The notes: generated from the sequence alone by a model not told the origin. 64,000 nt of DNA from a candidate division KSB1 bacterium (GCA_034506255.1 JAPDPX010000008.1:124001-188000), one strand, 5' to 3'; positions 46,636 to 56,220 are shown, counted from the stretch's first letter. Program-made: numbers and translations.

Positions 46636-48087
46636 ATGTCCGTGGGAAATTTTTCAACGCAAAAATGCCGCCCGCATGGGTGCCAGGGCGCACAGCCTCC
46701 CCAAAGGCCATGCCCGCGGGGTTTTTCTTGGCGGGATCTCCGCGACTTTGCCTTTGTGGCTGCAACCGTTTTCCCGGTGCTGGCCGCTGCGCTGGGCGCG
46801 TGCACACCACAGCAAACCCCGCAGCCGCGGCTCGCCAACCTGTCACATTTGAATTCGCTTTATGAAGACATCAAAATTGACGGCCGGCCGATGGCGATCA
46901 TCCACATCTATTCGGAATATCCCGACTATCAATGGGTCGATGACAGCGACGAGGGCATCGCCTGTGTCGATGACGCCGCACGCGCGGCTGTGGTCTACCT
47001 GCGGCATTTCGAATTGACCGGTGACAGCGCGAACCTGCGCCGCTGCCGCAGCCTGATCGAGTTTTGTCGCTACATGCAGGCCGACGACGGCCTGTTTTAC
47101 AATTTCATTTTTCCCGATCATGCCATCAATCGCGACGGTCCGACGAGCCGCAAGAGCCTGGGCTGGTGGACGGCCCGCGGGGTGTGGGCACTGGCAGAAG
47201 GCTATCGCATTTTTCGCGACCGCGATCCGGCCTACGCCGGGTTGCTGCAGCAGCACCTGCACAAAACGTTCGGGCATCTCGACACGCTGCTGCAACGCCA
47301 TCCCACCATCGACACCATCAAGGGCTTCCCTGCGCCGCGCTGGTTGCTGCACAACGCCGCGGGCGACGCCACCTCCGAGCTGGTTCTCGGTTTGGCCGCC
47401 TATTATCGCGCCACGGCCGAGCCGCGGGTCAAAGCTTATCTGGAGAAATTCGGGGAAGCCTTTGTGGCCATGCAGGCTGGCGACCGGAACCATTTCCCCT
47501 TCGGTGCGATCCTTTCGTGGCAGAATGTCTGGCACGGCTGGGCCAATGGCCAGACGCAGGCCCTGGCAACGATCGCCGCGCTGCTGCAGCGGGAGGATTT
47601 CCTCGCTGCGGCAAGACGGGAAGCCGAGTTCTTCTACCCGTATTTGCAGCAGCAAGGTTTTCCGCGGGAAATGGAATTCCGCCGTGACGGCAACCGGGTG
47701 CACGCCGTGAAAATCGACCGCTTTCCACAAATCGCCTACGCTCTGCGCCCGATGATCGTGGGCGCGCTGCGTGTCGCGGAAAGCACGGGTGATCCGCGTT
47801 TCGCGGTGCGCGCGGCAGAGCTGGCGCAATGGTTTTTTGGGGAGAACGCCGCCGGGGCACACATGTATGATCCGCCAACCGGACGCGGTTTCGACGGCAT
47901 TCTCTCGGAAAAAGACATCAACCGCAACGCCGGCGCCGAATCAACCATCGAAGCATTGTACACCATGCTCGAACTCGAAGCCAATCCGGTGGCACGTCGA
48001 AAACTGTGGGAAAGAAGCGCAGCGCGCCAGCCGCCCGCCGCTGCGCAGAAGCACACCGGCAGGGCAGCACCAGGGAAGATGCTCTGA
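46636..48087 (+). CDS. Predicted six-hairpin glycosidase-like lipoprotein
   Basis: A 483-residue protein with a long n-region, a hydrophobic segment (FAFVAATVFPVLAAALGAC, about 38-56) and a lipobox Cys. The mature part is a helix-rich (alpha/alpha)6-type domain. Conserved-looking clusters are QWVDDSDEGIACVDDAARAAVVYL (two paired Asp sites, about 95-118), SLGWWTARGVWALAEGYRIF, WHGWANGQTQALATIAALL and the C-terminal GFDGILSEKDINRNAGAESTIEALYTML. I do not recognise a numbered CAZy family. The gene lies directly between the importer and a GH130 phosphorylase, suggesting a role in trimming or isomerising imported oligosaccharides; GH130 systems elsewhere pair with epimerases of related fold, but AGE-type signature motifs are absent. 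AAGGAA lies ten bases before the ATG. Confidence 0.72.
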   Translation: MSVGNFSTQKCRPHGCQGAQPPQRPCPRGFSWRDLRDFAFVAATVFPVLAAALGACTPQQTPQPRLANLSHLNSLYEDIKIDGRPMAIIHIYSEYPDYQWVDDSDEGIACVDDAARAAVVYLRHFELTGDSANLRRCRSLIEFCRYMQADDGLFYNFIFPDHAINRDGPTSRKSLGWWTARGVWALAEGYRIFRDRDPAYAGLLQQHLHKTFGHLDTLLQRHPTIDTIKGFPAPRWLLHNAAGDATSELVLGLAAYYRATAEPRVKAYLEKFGEAFVAMQAGDRNHFPFGAILSWQNVWHGWANGQTQALATIAALLQREDFLAAARREAEFFYPYLQQQGFPREMEFRRDGNRVHAVKIDRFPQIAYALRPMIVGALRVAESTGDPRFAVRAAELAQWFFGENAAGAHMYDPPTGRGFDGILSEKDINRNAGAESTIEALYTMLELEANPVARRKLWERSAARQPPAAAQKHTGRAAPGKML

Positions 48088-48148
48088 ACGAGTGCCCTCC
48101 CGGCCAAGTGTTTTGAAGGCACCATTCATTTTGGAGGAGCGAAGGAAG

Positions 48149-49072
48149 ATGTTCAAACTGCAGCGTGTTGGCAACGCCGTTCTCGAACCGATCCCGGAAA
48201 ACGCCTGGGAATCACAGGCCGTATTCAATCCCGCGGCCATTCGGGAAGGCGAGCATGTGATCCTGATCTATCGCGCGGTCGAGGGTGACAACTATTCGAC
48301 GCTGGGCTACGCCAAACTCGAGCGCAACGGCAGGGTGGTGGAACGCTGGCCGCAACCGGTTCTGCGCCGCGAGGCGGCGTACGAGCAACGCGGTGTCGAA
48401 GATCCCCGTCTGGCCAGGTTTGACGGGCGCTATTATCTGGTCTATGTCGCCTACGACAGCGTCAACGTGCGTGTCTGCCTGGCGTCCACCACCGATTTCA
48501 AGAACATTCAGAAACACGGCATCATCATTCCCGATCTGTGGGACAAGGATGCCATGCTCTTTCCGGAACTGGTGGCAGGCAAATTGATTCTGATGCACCG
48601 CCTGGAACCGAATATTCAACTCGCTTTTTTCAGCGACCTGGAGCATCTGCTACGGCCGGAAAAGGATTACTGGCAGAAGCATGTGGCGGCACTGGACCAC
48701 TACACCGTCATGCGGCCAGCGTTTTGGTGGGAGGCCAAAAAGATCGGCGGCGGTGCCCCGCCCATTGCGACACCGGAGGGATGGCTGGTGATTTATCATG
48801 GCGTGGATGACAAACTGGTGTATCGCGCCGGTGCCGCCTTGCTGGATTATGAAAATCCCCTGCGCGTCATCGCGCGCTTCCCCGATCCCATCCTTGAACC
48901 GGAACGCCCGTTCGAAAAGATCGGGGACGTCCCCAATGTGGTTTTTCCAACCGGTACCGCACTCTTCGGCGAGGAATTACTGGTCTATTACGGCGGCGCG
49001 GACAAGGCCATTGGCATGGCCAGGGCCAGCCTGGAAGAGTTGCTGCATGAACTGAGACGTTTCAGGCTGTGA
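48149..49072 (+). CDS. GH130 beta-mannoside phosphorylase
   Basis: A 307-residue GH130 five-bladed propeller enzyme, phosphorolysing beta-1,4-manno-oligosaccharides (or related glycosides) to mannose 1-phosphate. Signatures include NPAAIREGEHVILIYRAVEG, the catalytic-region motif QRGVEDPRLARFDGRYYLVY, KDAMLFPELVAGKLILMHR and PEGWLVIYHGVDDKLVYRAG, with the late NVVFPTGTALFGEELLVYYG. It has no signal peptide, so it acts in the cytoplasm on imported oligosaccharides. The ATG at 48149-48151 follows GGAGGAGCGAAGG, a strong ribosome-binding site. Exact subfamily (manno-oligosaccharide versus GlcNAc-linked) cannot be settled by eye. Confidence 0.93.
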   Translation: MFKLQRVGNAVLEPIPENAWESQAVFNPAAIREGEHVILIYRAVEGDNYSTLGYAKLERNGRVVERWPQPVLRREAAYEQRGVEDPRLARFDGRYYLVYVAYDSVNVRVCLASTTDFKNIQKHGIIIPDLWDKDAMLFPELVAGKLILMHRLEPNIQLAFFSDLEHLLRPEKDYWQKHVAALDHYTVMRPAFWWEAKKIGGGAPPIATPEGWLVIYHGVDDKLVYRAGAALLDYENPLRVIARFPDPILEPERPFEKIGDVPNVVFPTGTALFGEELLVYYGGADKAIGMARASLEELLHELRRFRL

Positions 49073-49222
49073 GTCGCGCAGAAAAACTGCCGTTGTTTTA
49101 ATCATCCCCGCCGTGAGCGTATCTTGCGAGATGCCGGGAGGCCGTGAGGGTCACCGCATGGCATGCCCGGCAGGATTGTCGGGTCTGACAACCATGCCGG
49201 CAAGTCTGCCCATTATAATGAA

Positions 49223-51694
49223 ATGATGGACATGAACACGATCACTCTGAATGGTGTTTGGGAGTTGCAGCCCGATTGGCATTCGCCGCGAATCAGCCAA
49301 TTGCCCGGCGGACTTTTCACAAAAGAGGAATGGCTGCCGGCAGTGGTGCCCGGAACAGTGCACACGGATTTGCTTGCCGCCGGCAAGATTCCGAATCCAT
49401 TTTATCGCGACGAGGAGGAGCGCGTGCTGTGGATCGCGGAAATCGGCTGGCGCTACCGGCGCTCGTTTCATATGCCGGCAGAATTCCTCCGGCAGACTGC
49501 GGTCCAACTCGTGGCAAATGGGCTGGATAGCTTCGCCGCGATTTTTCTCAACGGCCGGCTGGTGGCCGAAACCGCCAACATGTTCATCGCGCATCGCTTT
49601 GAGGTGAAGTCGTTGCTGCAGGCCGGTGGGAATGAAATCGAAATCCGCTTCGCTTCGCCCATGCAGCGGGCGCAGGCGCTGGAGGCGCAGCATGGCAGAC
49701 TGCCGGTGGCACTGGAGAGTTATCGCGTTTATGCTCGCAAGGCGCAATACTCCTTCGGTTGGGATTGGGGGCCGAAGCTGGCAACCAGCGGCATCTGGCG
49801 GCCGATTCAACTCGAGGGCCACCGGCATTTGCGCCTCGACCATCTCTTTGCCGAAGTCCAGCTTGATTCCAGTTTGCAGCACGCCTGTGTGCTGGCCAAA
49901 ATCGCGATTGAAAAATTCACCCCCCACCCTGCAGAATTGGAAGTGGAAGTTTCCGGCCCGGATTTTCACGCCCGCCGTCAAATCCGCACGGCCGAGAGCA
50001 GCCTGGTCCTGGCGTTTGCAATCGAGCAGCCGCGTTTGTGGTGGCCTGCCGGCTGCGGCGGACAGCCACTGTATGAATTGCATGTGTGTGCGCGCGTCGC
50101 AGGCGAAATCGAAGATGAGCAGACCGTCCGTTTTGGCATCCGCCGGCTCGAGCTGGTGCGCGAGCCGGATGCCGGCGGCGAGTCTTTCCTGTTTCGAGTC
50201 AACAACGTCCCTGTCTTTTGCAAGGGCGCCGACTGGATCCCTGCCGACTCGTTCATTCCACGCATTGCAGAGGAGAAATACCACACCCTGCTGAACCTGG
50301 CACGTGCCGCCCACATGAACATGCTGCGCGTTTGGGGCGGCGGGATTTACGAGCAGCAGATTTTTTATGATCTCTGCGACGAGCTGGGCCTGATGGTGTG
50401 GCAGGATTTCATGTTCGCCTGCGGTGGTTATCCGGACCATCCGGAATTTGTCGACAATGTGCGGCGGGAAGTTGCGGCGGTCATCAGGCAACTGCGCAAC
50501 CATCCCTGTATCGTTCTGTGGTGTGGCAACAACGAGAATGAATGGCTCTGGCACATGGACACCCGGCGCTCGTATCGTGAGATGCCGGGCGTGTCCCTCT
50601 TCGAAAAAATCATCCCGGAGATTTGCGCCAGTCATGATCCCACCCGGCCTTACTGGCAAAGCTCGCCTTTTGGTGGGGAGGATCCCAACTCCGAACAGCA
50701 AGGCGACCGCCATCAGTGGACGATCTGGAGCAACTGGGCGGATCCGGCTGCGGTGGCTGGCGACCGTGGCCGCTTTCTCTCGGAGTTTGGGTTTCAGGCA
50801 CCGGCGGCGTTGTCGACCTGGCGAAAGTATCTCGCCGCCGAAGCTCTCTGGCCGCAAAGTCCGGTGTTCGAGCACCACAACAAGCAGGTGGAGGGCCCGG
50901 AACGGCTTTTTCGCTTTCTTGCGGGCCATTGCAAAATGCCGCACGACTTCGAGGATTTTGTCTTCAAGACACAAATCATCCAGGCCGAGGCATTGAAGAC
51001 CATGGTGGAACACTGGCGCCGCGAGAAATTTCACACCGCCGGCACGTTGTTTTGGCAACTGAATGATTGCTGGCCGGCAGCGAGTTGGGCGGTGATCGAC
51101 AGCGAGCTGCAGCCCAAAGCCGCCTATTGGTATGCGCGCCGCTTCTTTGCGCCGGTGCTGGTGAGCTTCAAACCCGCCGGCCGCGGCGTTGAAGTCTGGG
51201 CAACCAATGACACGCTCGCGGCCCTCAGGGCCGAATTCGAGATGGAGCTTCTCGATTTTTCCGGGCAAGTATATTGGGCGCGTCGGGAATCCGTGTTGCT
51301 ACCGGCGAATTTTTCGCTGCGGCTGGCGGCGCCGGCAGTCGCGGAATTGTTGCAGATCGATCCGCACCGGCAATATCTGCGTGCGCGGCTCCGGCAAAAC
51401 GGGCGTCTACTGGCCGAGAACCGCCATTTCTTTTGCCGTCACAAGCATCTGCACCTGCAACCGCCTCATCTGGCGTGGCAGCTCACCAAAATCGCGGAAC
51501 AGGAATGGGAGGTGCGGGTCACCTCCGATGGTTTCGTCAAGAATCTTGCACTGCTGGAACCGCCTGCCGGACTCACGCTCCGGGAGAATTATCTCGATCT
51601 CGATGCCAACTGCGAAACAGTCATCGCTGTGGTGCATCGCGCTGTAATGACGGGACTCGCTGTCGCGGAATTGCCCTGGAAGTGGCTCCGGTAG
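49223..51694 (+). CDS. GH2 beta-mannosidase
   Basis: An 823-residue GH2 exo-beta-mannosidase. It opens with a sugar-binding jelly roll (TLNGVWELQPDWHSPRI; VPGTVHTDLLAAGKIPNPFY, residues 5-60). Motifs of mannosidases include YSFGWDWGPKLATSGIWRPI (about 174-193) and CKGADWIPADSF. The catalytic acid/base Glu is in WCGNNENEW (about 436) and the nucleophile Glu in FLSEFGFQAP (about 519). Length and domain order match bacterial Man2A-type enzymes. There is no signal peptide, so it is cytoplasmic and would finish degradation of manno-oligosaccharides together with GH130. Several in-frame ATGs cluster at 49223-49234; the first is chosen, none has a clear Shine-Dalgarno. Confidence 0.93.
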   Translation: MMDMNTITLNGVWELQPDWHSPRISQLPGGLFTKEEWLPAVVPGTVHTDLLAAGKIPNPFYRDEEERVLWIAEIGWRYRRSFHMPAEFLRQTAVQLVANGLDSFAAIFLNGRLVAETANMFIAHRFEVKSLLQAGGNEIEIRFASPMQRAQALEAQHGRLPVALESYRVYARKAQYSFGWDWGPKLATSGIWRPIQLEGHRHLRLDHLFAEVQLDSSLQHACVLAKIAIEKFTPHPAELEVEVSGPDFHARRQIRTAESSLVLAFAIEQPRLWWPAGCGGQPLYELHVCARVAGEIEDEQTVRFGIRRLELVREPDAGGESFLFRVNNVPVFCKGADWIPADSFIPRIAEEKYHTLLNLARAAHMNMLRVWGGGIYEQQIFYDLCDELGLMVWQDFMFACGGYPDHPEFVDNVRREVAAVIRQLRNHPCIVLWCGNNENEWLWHMDTRRSYREMPGVSLFEKIIPEICASHDPTRPYWQSSPFGGEDPNSEQQGDRHQWTIWSNWADPAAVAGDRGRFLSEFGFQAPAALSTWRKYLAAEALWPQSPVFEHHNKQVEGPERLFRFLAGHCKMPHDFEDFVFKTQIIQAEALKTMVEHWRREKFHTAGTLFWQLNDCWPAASWAVIDSELQPKAAYWYARRFFAPVLVSFKPAGRGVEVWATNDTLAALRAEFEMELLDFSGQVYWARRESVLLPANFSLRLAAPAVAELLQIDPHRQYLRARLRQNGRLLAENRHFFCRHKHLHLQPPHLAWQLTKIAEQEWEVRVTSDGFVKNLALLEPPAGLTLRENYLDLDANCETVIAVVHRAVMTGLAVAELPWKWLR

Positions 51695-51896
51695 CACGGC
51701 CGAGTCGGTTTGCGGCAGGTGTTTGGCGGTGGGAGGCGGATCATGTGGAGCAAGGATGGTTGCATTTGGCTGCGCGCGGCTGCGGTGCCGGCCGCGCGGG
51801 GCGGAAGCCGCGAGCCGACGGTGTGATCGCAAAATGGCACTGGTTTTTTATAAAGCAATTTTTCATGGTTCAAGCGCAATCTTCCCATCGTGCCCG

Positions 51897-52622
51897 ATGC
51901 AAAGCTTTCGCACCATAATTGTCGATGACGAGTGGCTGGTGCGCGCGGAGCTGAAAATGATGCTGGCTGATCATCCGGAGATTGTGGTGATCGGCGAGGC
52001 CGGCAGCGTCGCGCAGGCCGTTGCTTTGATGGAGAACAGTCCCCCCGACGTCATCTTCCTCGACATCCAGTTGCCGGGCGCTTCGGGCTTCGATTTGCTC
52101 GACCAAGTCGAGACCTCCGCGCGCATCATTTTCGTCACCGCATATGACAAGTACGCGCTGCGCGCCTTCGAAGTCAACGCGCTCGATTACCTGCTGAAAC
52201 CGATCAGCAGGGAGCGGCTGGCGAAGGCCATCAAGAAGCTGGGTTCGAATGAGCCGGCACCGCCGCAGCCAGGCAAACGCGCCGCCTATGACGACGTCCT
52301 TTACGTGATCGTCAACGGCGCGCTGAAATTCATCAAACTGCCGTTGTTGAAGTGCATCACTGCCGAGGGCAATTATTCCTGGATTTATTATGCCGACAAG
52401 CCGCGCGCACTGGTCTCAAAGACCCTGCAGGAGTGGGATGAACTGCTGCCGGAAAAACATTTCGTGCGGATTCACCGCTCCGCCATTGTGAATTTCGACT
52501 ATGTGGAACAGGTGAAGAAATGCCGGAACTACACCCAGGAGGTTTTCATCCAGGGCCTGCCCAAACCATTCATTATGAGCCGGCGCTATGCCTCCAGGCT
52601 CAAGCATCTGCTGCCGATTTGA
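51897..52622 (+). CDS. LytTR-family response regulator
   Basis: A 241-residue two-component regulator. The receiver domain (1-120) has DD at 10-11, the phosphorylated Asp56 in VIFLDIQLPGASGFDLL, and the conserved Lys in DYLLKPISRERL. The C-terminal LytTR DNA-binding domain (about 140-241) shows the typical TAEGNYSWIYYADKPRALVSKTL and FVRIHRSAIVNFDYVEQ. LytTR regulators are usually paired with LytS-type kinases, and exactly such a kinase gene converges from the right with about 130 bases between. Its targets are probably the flanking glycan-use genes. The ATG at 51897 opens the domain directly; upstream codons lack homology. Confidence 0.93.
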   Translation: MQSFRTIIVDDEWLVRAELKMMLADHPEIVVIGEAGSVAQAVALMENSPPDVIFLDIQLPGASGFDLLDQVETSARIIFVTAYDKYALRAFEVNALDYLLKPISRERLAKAIKKLGSNEPAPPQPGKRAAYDDVLYVIVNGALKFIKLPLLKCITAEGNYSWIYYADKPRALVSKTLQEWDELLPEKHFVRIHRSAIVNFDYVEQVKKCRNYTQEVFIQGLPKPFIMSRRYASRLKHLLPI

Positions 52623-52756
52623 TGCCCGCCGGAGCCGCAGGAGGCCCGCCTCCGCTGCCGCCGCAGTCCTCCGACCTTCTCGCGCGCATGCCCCGCGGCA
52701 GCGCGATCACCGTTTCTTGTATCGCCACCCTTTCCGCCACCTGCTTGCGGGGTTGT

Positions 52757-55700
52757 TCAAACGGATGATGGCGAGTTGCTCTCCCGGCGCAGCGCCGCCG
52801 TGGCGTTTGGCTTTGGCACCAGGCGCCTCATCCCTTTGCGGCTGTCGTCCGTCTGATATTGAATTCTGATTTTGCAATGCACCCAGCCGTTTTCTTCATA
52901 GAGTTGCAAACTGTAGCTGCTGTCAAACATGATGGCCAGTCTTTGCCGGAGATTGTCCAGCGAAGTGCCATGCACTTGCTCGTGTTCCTCGTGGCGGGCG
53001 CGCGGCAGCAATTTGCCGGTGTTGGACACGTCGATCGACAGCGTGGCCTCCTGCCGGGTGATTGAGATCACCACCCGCAGCGGCAGCGTGCTGGTTTGCA
53101 TGCCGTACTTGATGGCGTTTTCCACCAGCGGCTGAAACAGGAACGCCGGCACCTTGCAGGGACGCGCCGTCTCGTCGATGGCAAACGTGACGTGCAACGA
53201 TTCGCCAAAGCGGATTTTTTCCAGGTGCAAGTAATTGTCAACCGCTTTGATTTCCTCGTCGAGCGAGGCCGTGACCTTGTTGAAATTGAGCAGGGTGTAG
53301 CGGAAAAATTCCGATAATTCGGTGATCATCTGCCAGGCGCGTTCCCGGTCGAGCAGAATCATCGAGCGGATGGAATTGTGGGCGTTGAAGAGGAAATGCG
53401 GGTTCATCTGATAGCGCAGCAGTTTCAACTGTGCGAGATTGGCGAGTGAAAGGGCGTGCAGGGCGTCCCTCTTCTGCCTCTGGTAATCATGAACATGCTT
53501 GATGATCAGCAGCACCAGCGCGAGCACCATGGCCTTGAACCACCACGTTTGCCAGAACGGCGGGGTGATCGTCACCCGCAGCGCGGCACCCTGCTCGTTC
53601 CACACACCATCATTGTTTGCCGCTTTGACGCGAAACGTGTAAGTGCCGGGGTTGAGGTTGGTGTAGGTGGCAAAGCGCCGGTTCCCCACCATGTTCCAGT
53701 CAGCATCGAAGCCCTCCATCTTGTAGGCGTATTGGTTCTGGGCGCTGATGGCATAATTCAGCGCGGCAAATTCGAACGAAAAGACCGAGTGGCGGTGTGA
53801 CAGGGTGATGGCCTGGGTCGTTGTGATGGATTGCTGCAGAATGCCGTCCGGCCCGCCGGCCTCCACCGGTTTGTTGAAGATGTTCAGGCGCGTGATCACC
53901 ACCGGCGGCACATAGGTGTTCTCCCGGATCTTCTCGGGAAAGAAGGCGGTGACACCGTTGATGCCGCCGAAGAACATTTCCCCGCTGCGGGTTTGCAGAT
54001 AGGCATCATAGCAGAATTGATCGCTCTGCAGGCCGCTGGCATGATAGTAGGTTTTGAAGACGCCGGTTTGCGGATTGAATTTGACCAGGCCGTTGGTTGT
54101 GCTCAACCAGAGATGGCGCTCCCGGTCCTGCAGAATGCCGTAAATGACATTGCTGGGCAGACCGTCCTGCATGGTGTAGGCCTGGAAGCTTTCGTCCCTG
54201 CGATTGAAGTAATACAGGCCGCCGCCGGTGGTGCCGATCCAAAAGTTGCCGCTGTCCTCTTCGAAAATCGGGCGAATCTCGATGGTGATGATATTTTGGA
54301 TGGGCAGTTGATACTGTTTGAATGTCCGCGTGGCGCCGTTCCAGCAGCCCAGACGGCCGCGGTTGGAGCCGATCCAAATGTTGCCCTGGCGGTCCTGCAT
54401 GAGCGCACTGATCATGCGATAGCCGGGAATGCCGAACTCGTGGAAAAAATGCCGGAAGCGGCCAGTTTTGTGGTCACGAATATCCAGGCCGTTTTCGAAC
54501 GTCCCCACCCACAAATCGCCATGCTGATCCAGCAGCATGGCCATGACATCGTTATCCGCCAGGCTGGTGAAATCCCCGGGCCGGTGTTGAAAGTGAATAA
54601 AACGCTTCGTGCGGCGGTCGAAGTAATTCAGCCCGCCATGAAACGTGCCGACCCAAAGATTGCCGTCCTTGTCTTCGATGATGGCCTTGATGTTGTTGAC
54701 GCTCAGGCTGTGGGGATTGCGGGGGTCGTGCCTGTAGTAGGTGAACAAGCCCGATTTGCGGTCGAGGTGATTCAGCCCGCCCTCCTCCGTGCCAAACCAG
54801 AGATCGCCGGCGCGATCCTCCAAAATGGCGTACACCACTTTGTTGTTCAGAAAACGGCGGTCATTGGCCCTGGCCTGATAATGCACAAACCCGGCAATAT
54901 TGGTGTTGATGAAATTCAGCCCATCGCGCGTCCCCACCCAGAAGTCGCCTTTGGCGTCCTGCAACAGGCATTGCACGGAATTGTGGCTCAGGCTGTAGGG
55001 ATCGTTGGGATCGTGCTGGTAATGTATAAACCGCTGCGTCACCAGGTCAAACTTGTGCAACCCGCTGCGGTTGCCGACCCAAAGATGATTCTCATCCGCG
55101 GTCAGCAAGGCGCGAATGGTGTTGCTCTCGGAATGATCTTTTTGCGGAAAGAAGCGGCGGAAGGTCAGGCGCTCTCGATCCAGCAAATTGAGGCCTCCGA
55201 ACGTCGTGCCGATCCACAGATTGCCCTGCGCATCCTCGTGAATCGAGCGGACATCGTTGTCGCCCAGGCTGGCGGGGTTGTTGGGGTCGTTTGCAAAGCA
55301 GGTGAACTGCCGGCGCTCACGGTCAAACAACCACAGCCCATGATTTTGTGAGCCCACCCACAAATTCCCCCGCCGGTCCTCATAAATGACATTGACGACC
55401 TTTTCACGTGGCGGCAAATGCGTGAGAGCGGCGGGTACGAAATTGCTCACGCGGCCCTGCACGAAATCGAAGAGATCCAGCCCGTTGCTCGTGCCCAGCC
55501 ACAAGTTGCCCTGCCGGTCTTCCAGGATGGCATTGACATCCTGGCCGCTGATTCTAATGGGGGAGGAAGAATCCGGCGTGAAATGCCGAAAGGTGTTGCT
55601 GTCGCGATCCAACAGATTCAGACCCCCGCCCTCGGTCCCAATCCACAAACGGCCCCTGCTGTCCTCCATTACCATGCGCACGAGCTGCGCCGACAACCCC

Positions 55701-56110
55701 TGTGTCTTGTTGGGCTGCCAGCGATAGACGGTGAATTCATAGCCGTCGAACTTGTTCAAACCGTCATTGGTCCCCACCCACAAAAAGCCGCGCCGGTCCT
55801 GAAAAATGCTGTTGACCTTGCTGTGGGACAGCCCATCCTTGATGGAGAAACACACGAATTTGAGATCATTTTCCCGGGCGGAAAGCGGTGTGCTCAGGCC
55901 AACCACCGGTAGAATGAGCAGAAGGACCCTAATGCCACGGCGCCGCTGATGACAATGGCGCCCCGCGTAACTGGGCATGGCTGCGGGAGGCTGGGACGGA
56001 CTGGCTGTTTCACTTTGCGGAGTGGCCGCATTGACACCGCATTTTTTCCGCTCATGCCCGTCATGCCTGCCGCACGGGGCGGTTGCCGCAATATGGGATT
56101 CACAGGTCAT
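52757..56110 (-). CDS. Reg_prop/Y_Y_Y sensor histidine kinase (LytS-type)
   Basis: A 1117-residue membrane sensor. Following a signal anchor (GIRVLLLILPVVGL, about 66-80) are two seven-bladed propellers made of Reg_prop repeats (e.g. SIFQDRRGFLWVGTNDGLNK, LEDRQGNLWLGTSNGL, about 95-760) and a Y_Y_Y domain (about 770-850, YKMEGFDADWNMVGNRRFATY). A membrane helix (about 860), a His_kinase domain with NPHFLFN (about 900) and an HATPase with LVENAIKYGMQ complete it. This is the periplasmic part of Bacteroidetes hybrid two-component systems, here split from its LytTR regulator. The ligand is presumably an oligosaccharide. The ATG at 56108-56110 lies eight bases after AAGGAGG. The N-terminal 60 residues are odd, basic and low in hydrophobicity. 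Confidence 0.9.
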   Translation of the reverse strand: MTCESHIAATAPCGRHDGHERKKCGVNAATPQSETASPSQPPAAMPSYAGRHCHQRRRGIRVLLLILPVVGLSTPLSARENDLKFVCFSIKDGLSHSKVNSIFQDRRGFLWVGTNDGLNKFDGYEFTVYRWQPNKTQGLSAQLVRMVMEDSRGRLWIGTEGGGLNLLDRDSNTFRHFTPDSSSPIRISGQDVNAILEDRQGNLWLGTSNGLDLFDFVQGRVSNFVPAALTHLPPREKVVNVIYEDRRGNLWVGSQNHGLWLFDRERRQFTCFANDPNNPASLGDNDVRSIHEDAQGNLWIGTTFGGLNLLDRERLTFRRFFPQKDHSESNTIRALLTADENHLWVGNRSGLHKFDLVTQRFIHYQHDPNDPYSLSHNSVQCLLQDAKGDFWVGTRDGLNFINTNIAGFVHYQARANDRRFLNNKVVYAILEDRAGDLWFGTEEGGLNHLDRKSGLFTYYRHDPRNPHSLSVNNIKAIIEDKDGNLWVGTFHGGLNYFDRRTKRFIHFQHRPGDFTSLADNDVMAMLLDQHGDLWVGTFENGLDIRDHKTGRFRHFFHEFGIPGYRMISALMQDRQGNIWIGSNRGRLGCWNGATRTFKQYQLPIQNIITIEIRPIFEEDSGNFWIGTTGGGLYYFNRRDESFQAYTMQDGLPSNVIYGILQDRERHLWLSTTNGLVKFNPQTGVFKTYYHASGLQSDQFCYDAYLQTRSGEMFFGGINGVTAFFPEKIRENTYVPPVVITRLNIFNKPVEAGGPDGILQQSITTTQAITLSHRHSVFSFEFAALNYAISAQNQYAYKMEGFDADWNMVGNRRFATYTNLNPGTYTFRVKAANNDGVWNEQGAALRVTITPPFWQTWWFKAMVLALVLLIIKHVHDYQRQKRDALHALSLANLAQLKLLRYQMNPHFLFNAHNSIRSMILLDRERAWQMITELSEFFRYTLLNFNKVTASLDEEIKAVDNYLHLEKIRFGESLHVTFAIDETARPCKVPAFLFQPLVENAIKYGMQTSTLPLRVVISITRQEATLSIDVSNTGKLLPRARHEEHEQVHGTSLDNLRQRLAIMFDSSYSLQLYEENGWVHCKIRIQYQTDDSRKGMRRLVPKPNATAALRRESNSPSSV

Positions 56111-56135
56111 GGTCATGCCCTCCTTCATCGGTCGG

Positions 56136-56220
56136 GTAATGCCTGCGTTGCATGTGGGGAGGTGGTACAGGCATCTCGTCCGCAGGCGGGGATGCCTGTG
56201 CTCCGCCACAAGTTACTGAG
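56136..56220. repeat. Palindromic intergenic repeat, family A copy 3
   Basis: GGTAATGCCTGCGTTGCATG, GGTACAGGCATC ... GATGCCTG and a right end AGTTACTGAG match the copies at 4431-4523 and 4932-4976. The inner CAGGCATC/GATGCCTG arms are perfectly complementary. It sits just upstream of the sensor kinase start. Confidence 0.65.

Noticed and set aside
53831..55351. 506-residue plus-strand frame
   Set aside because: Shadow of the propeller blades of the sensor kinase; its periodicity is explained by the Reg_prop repeats.
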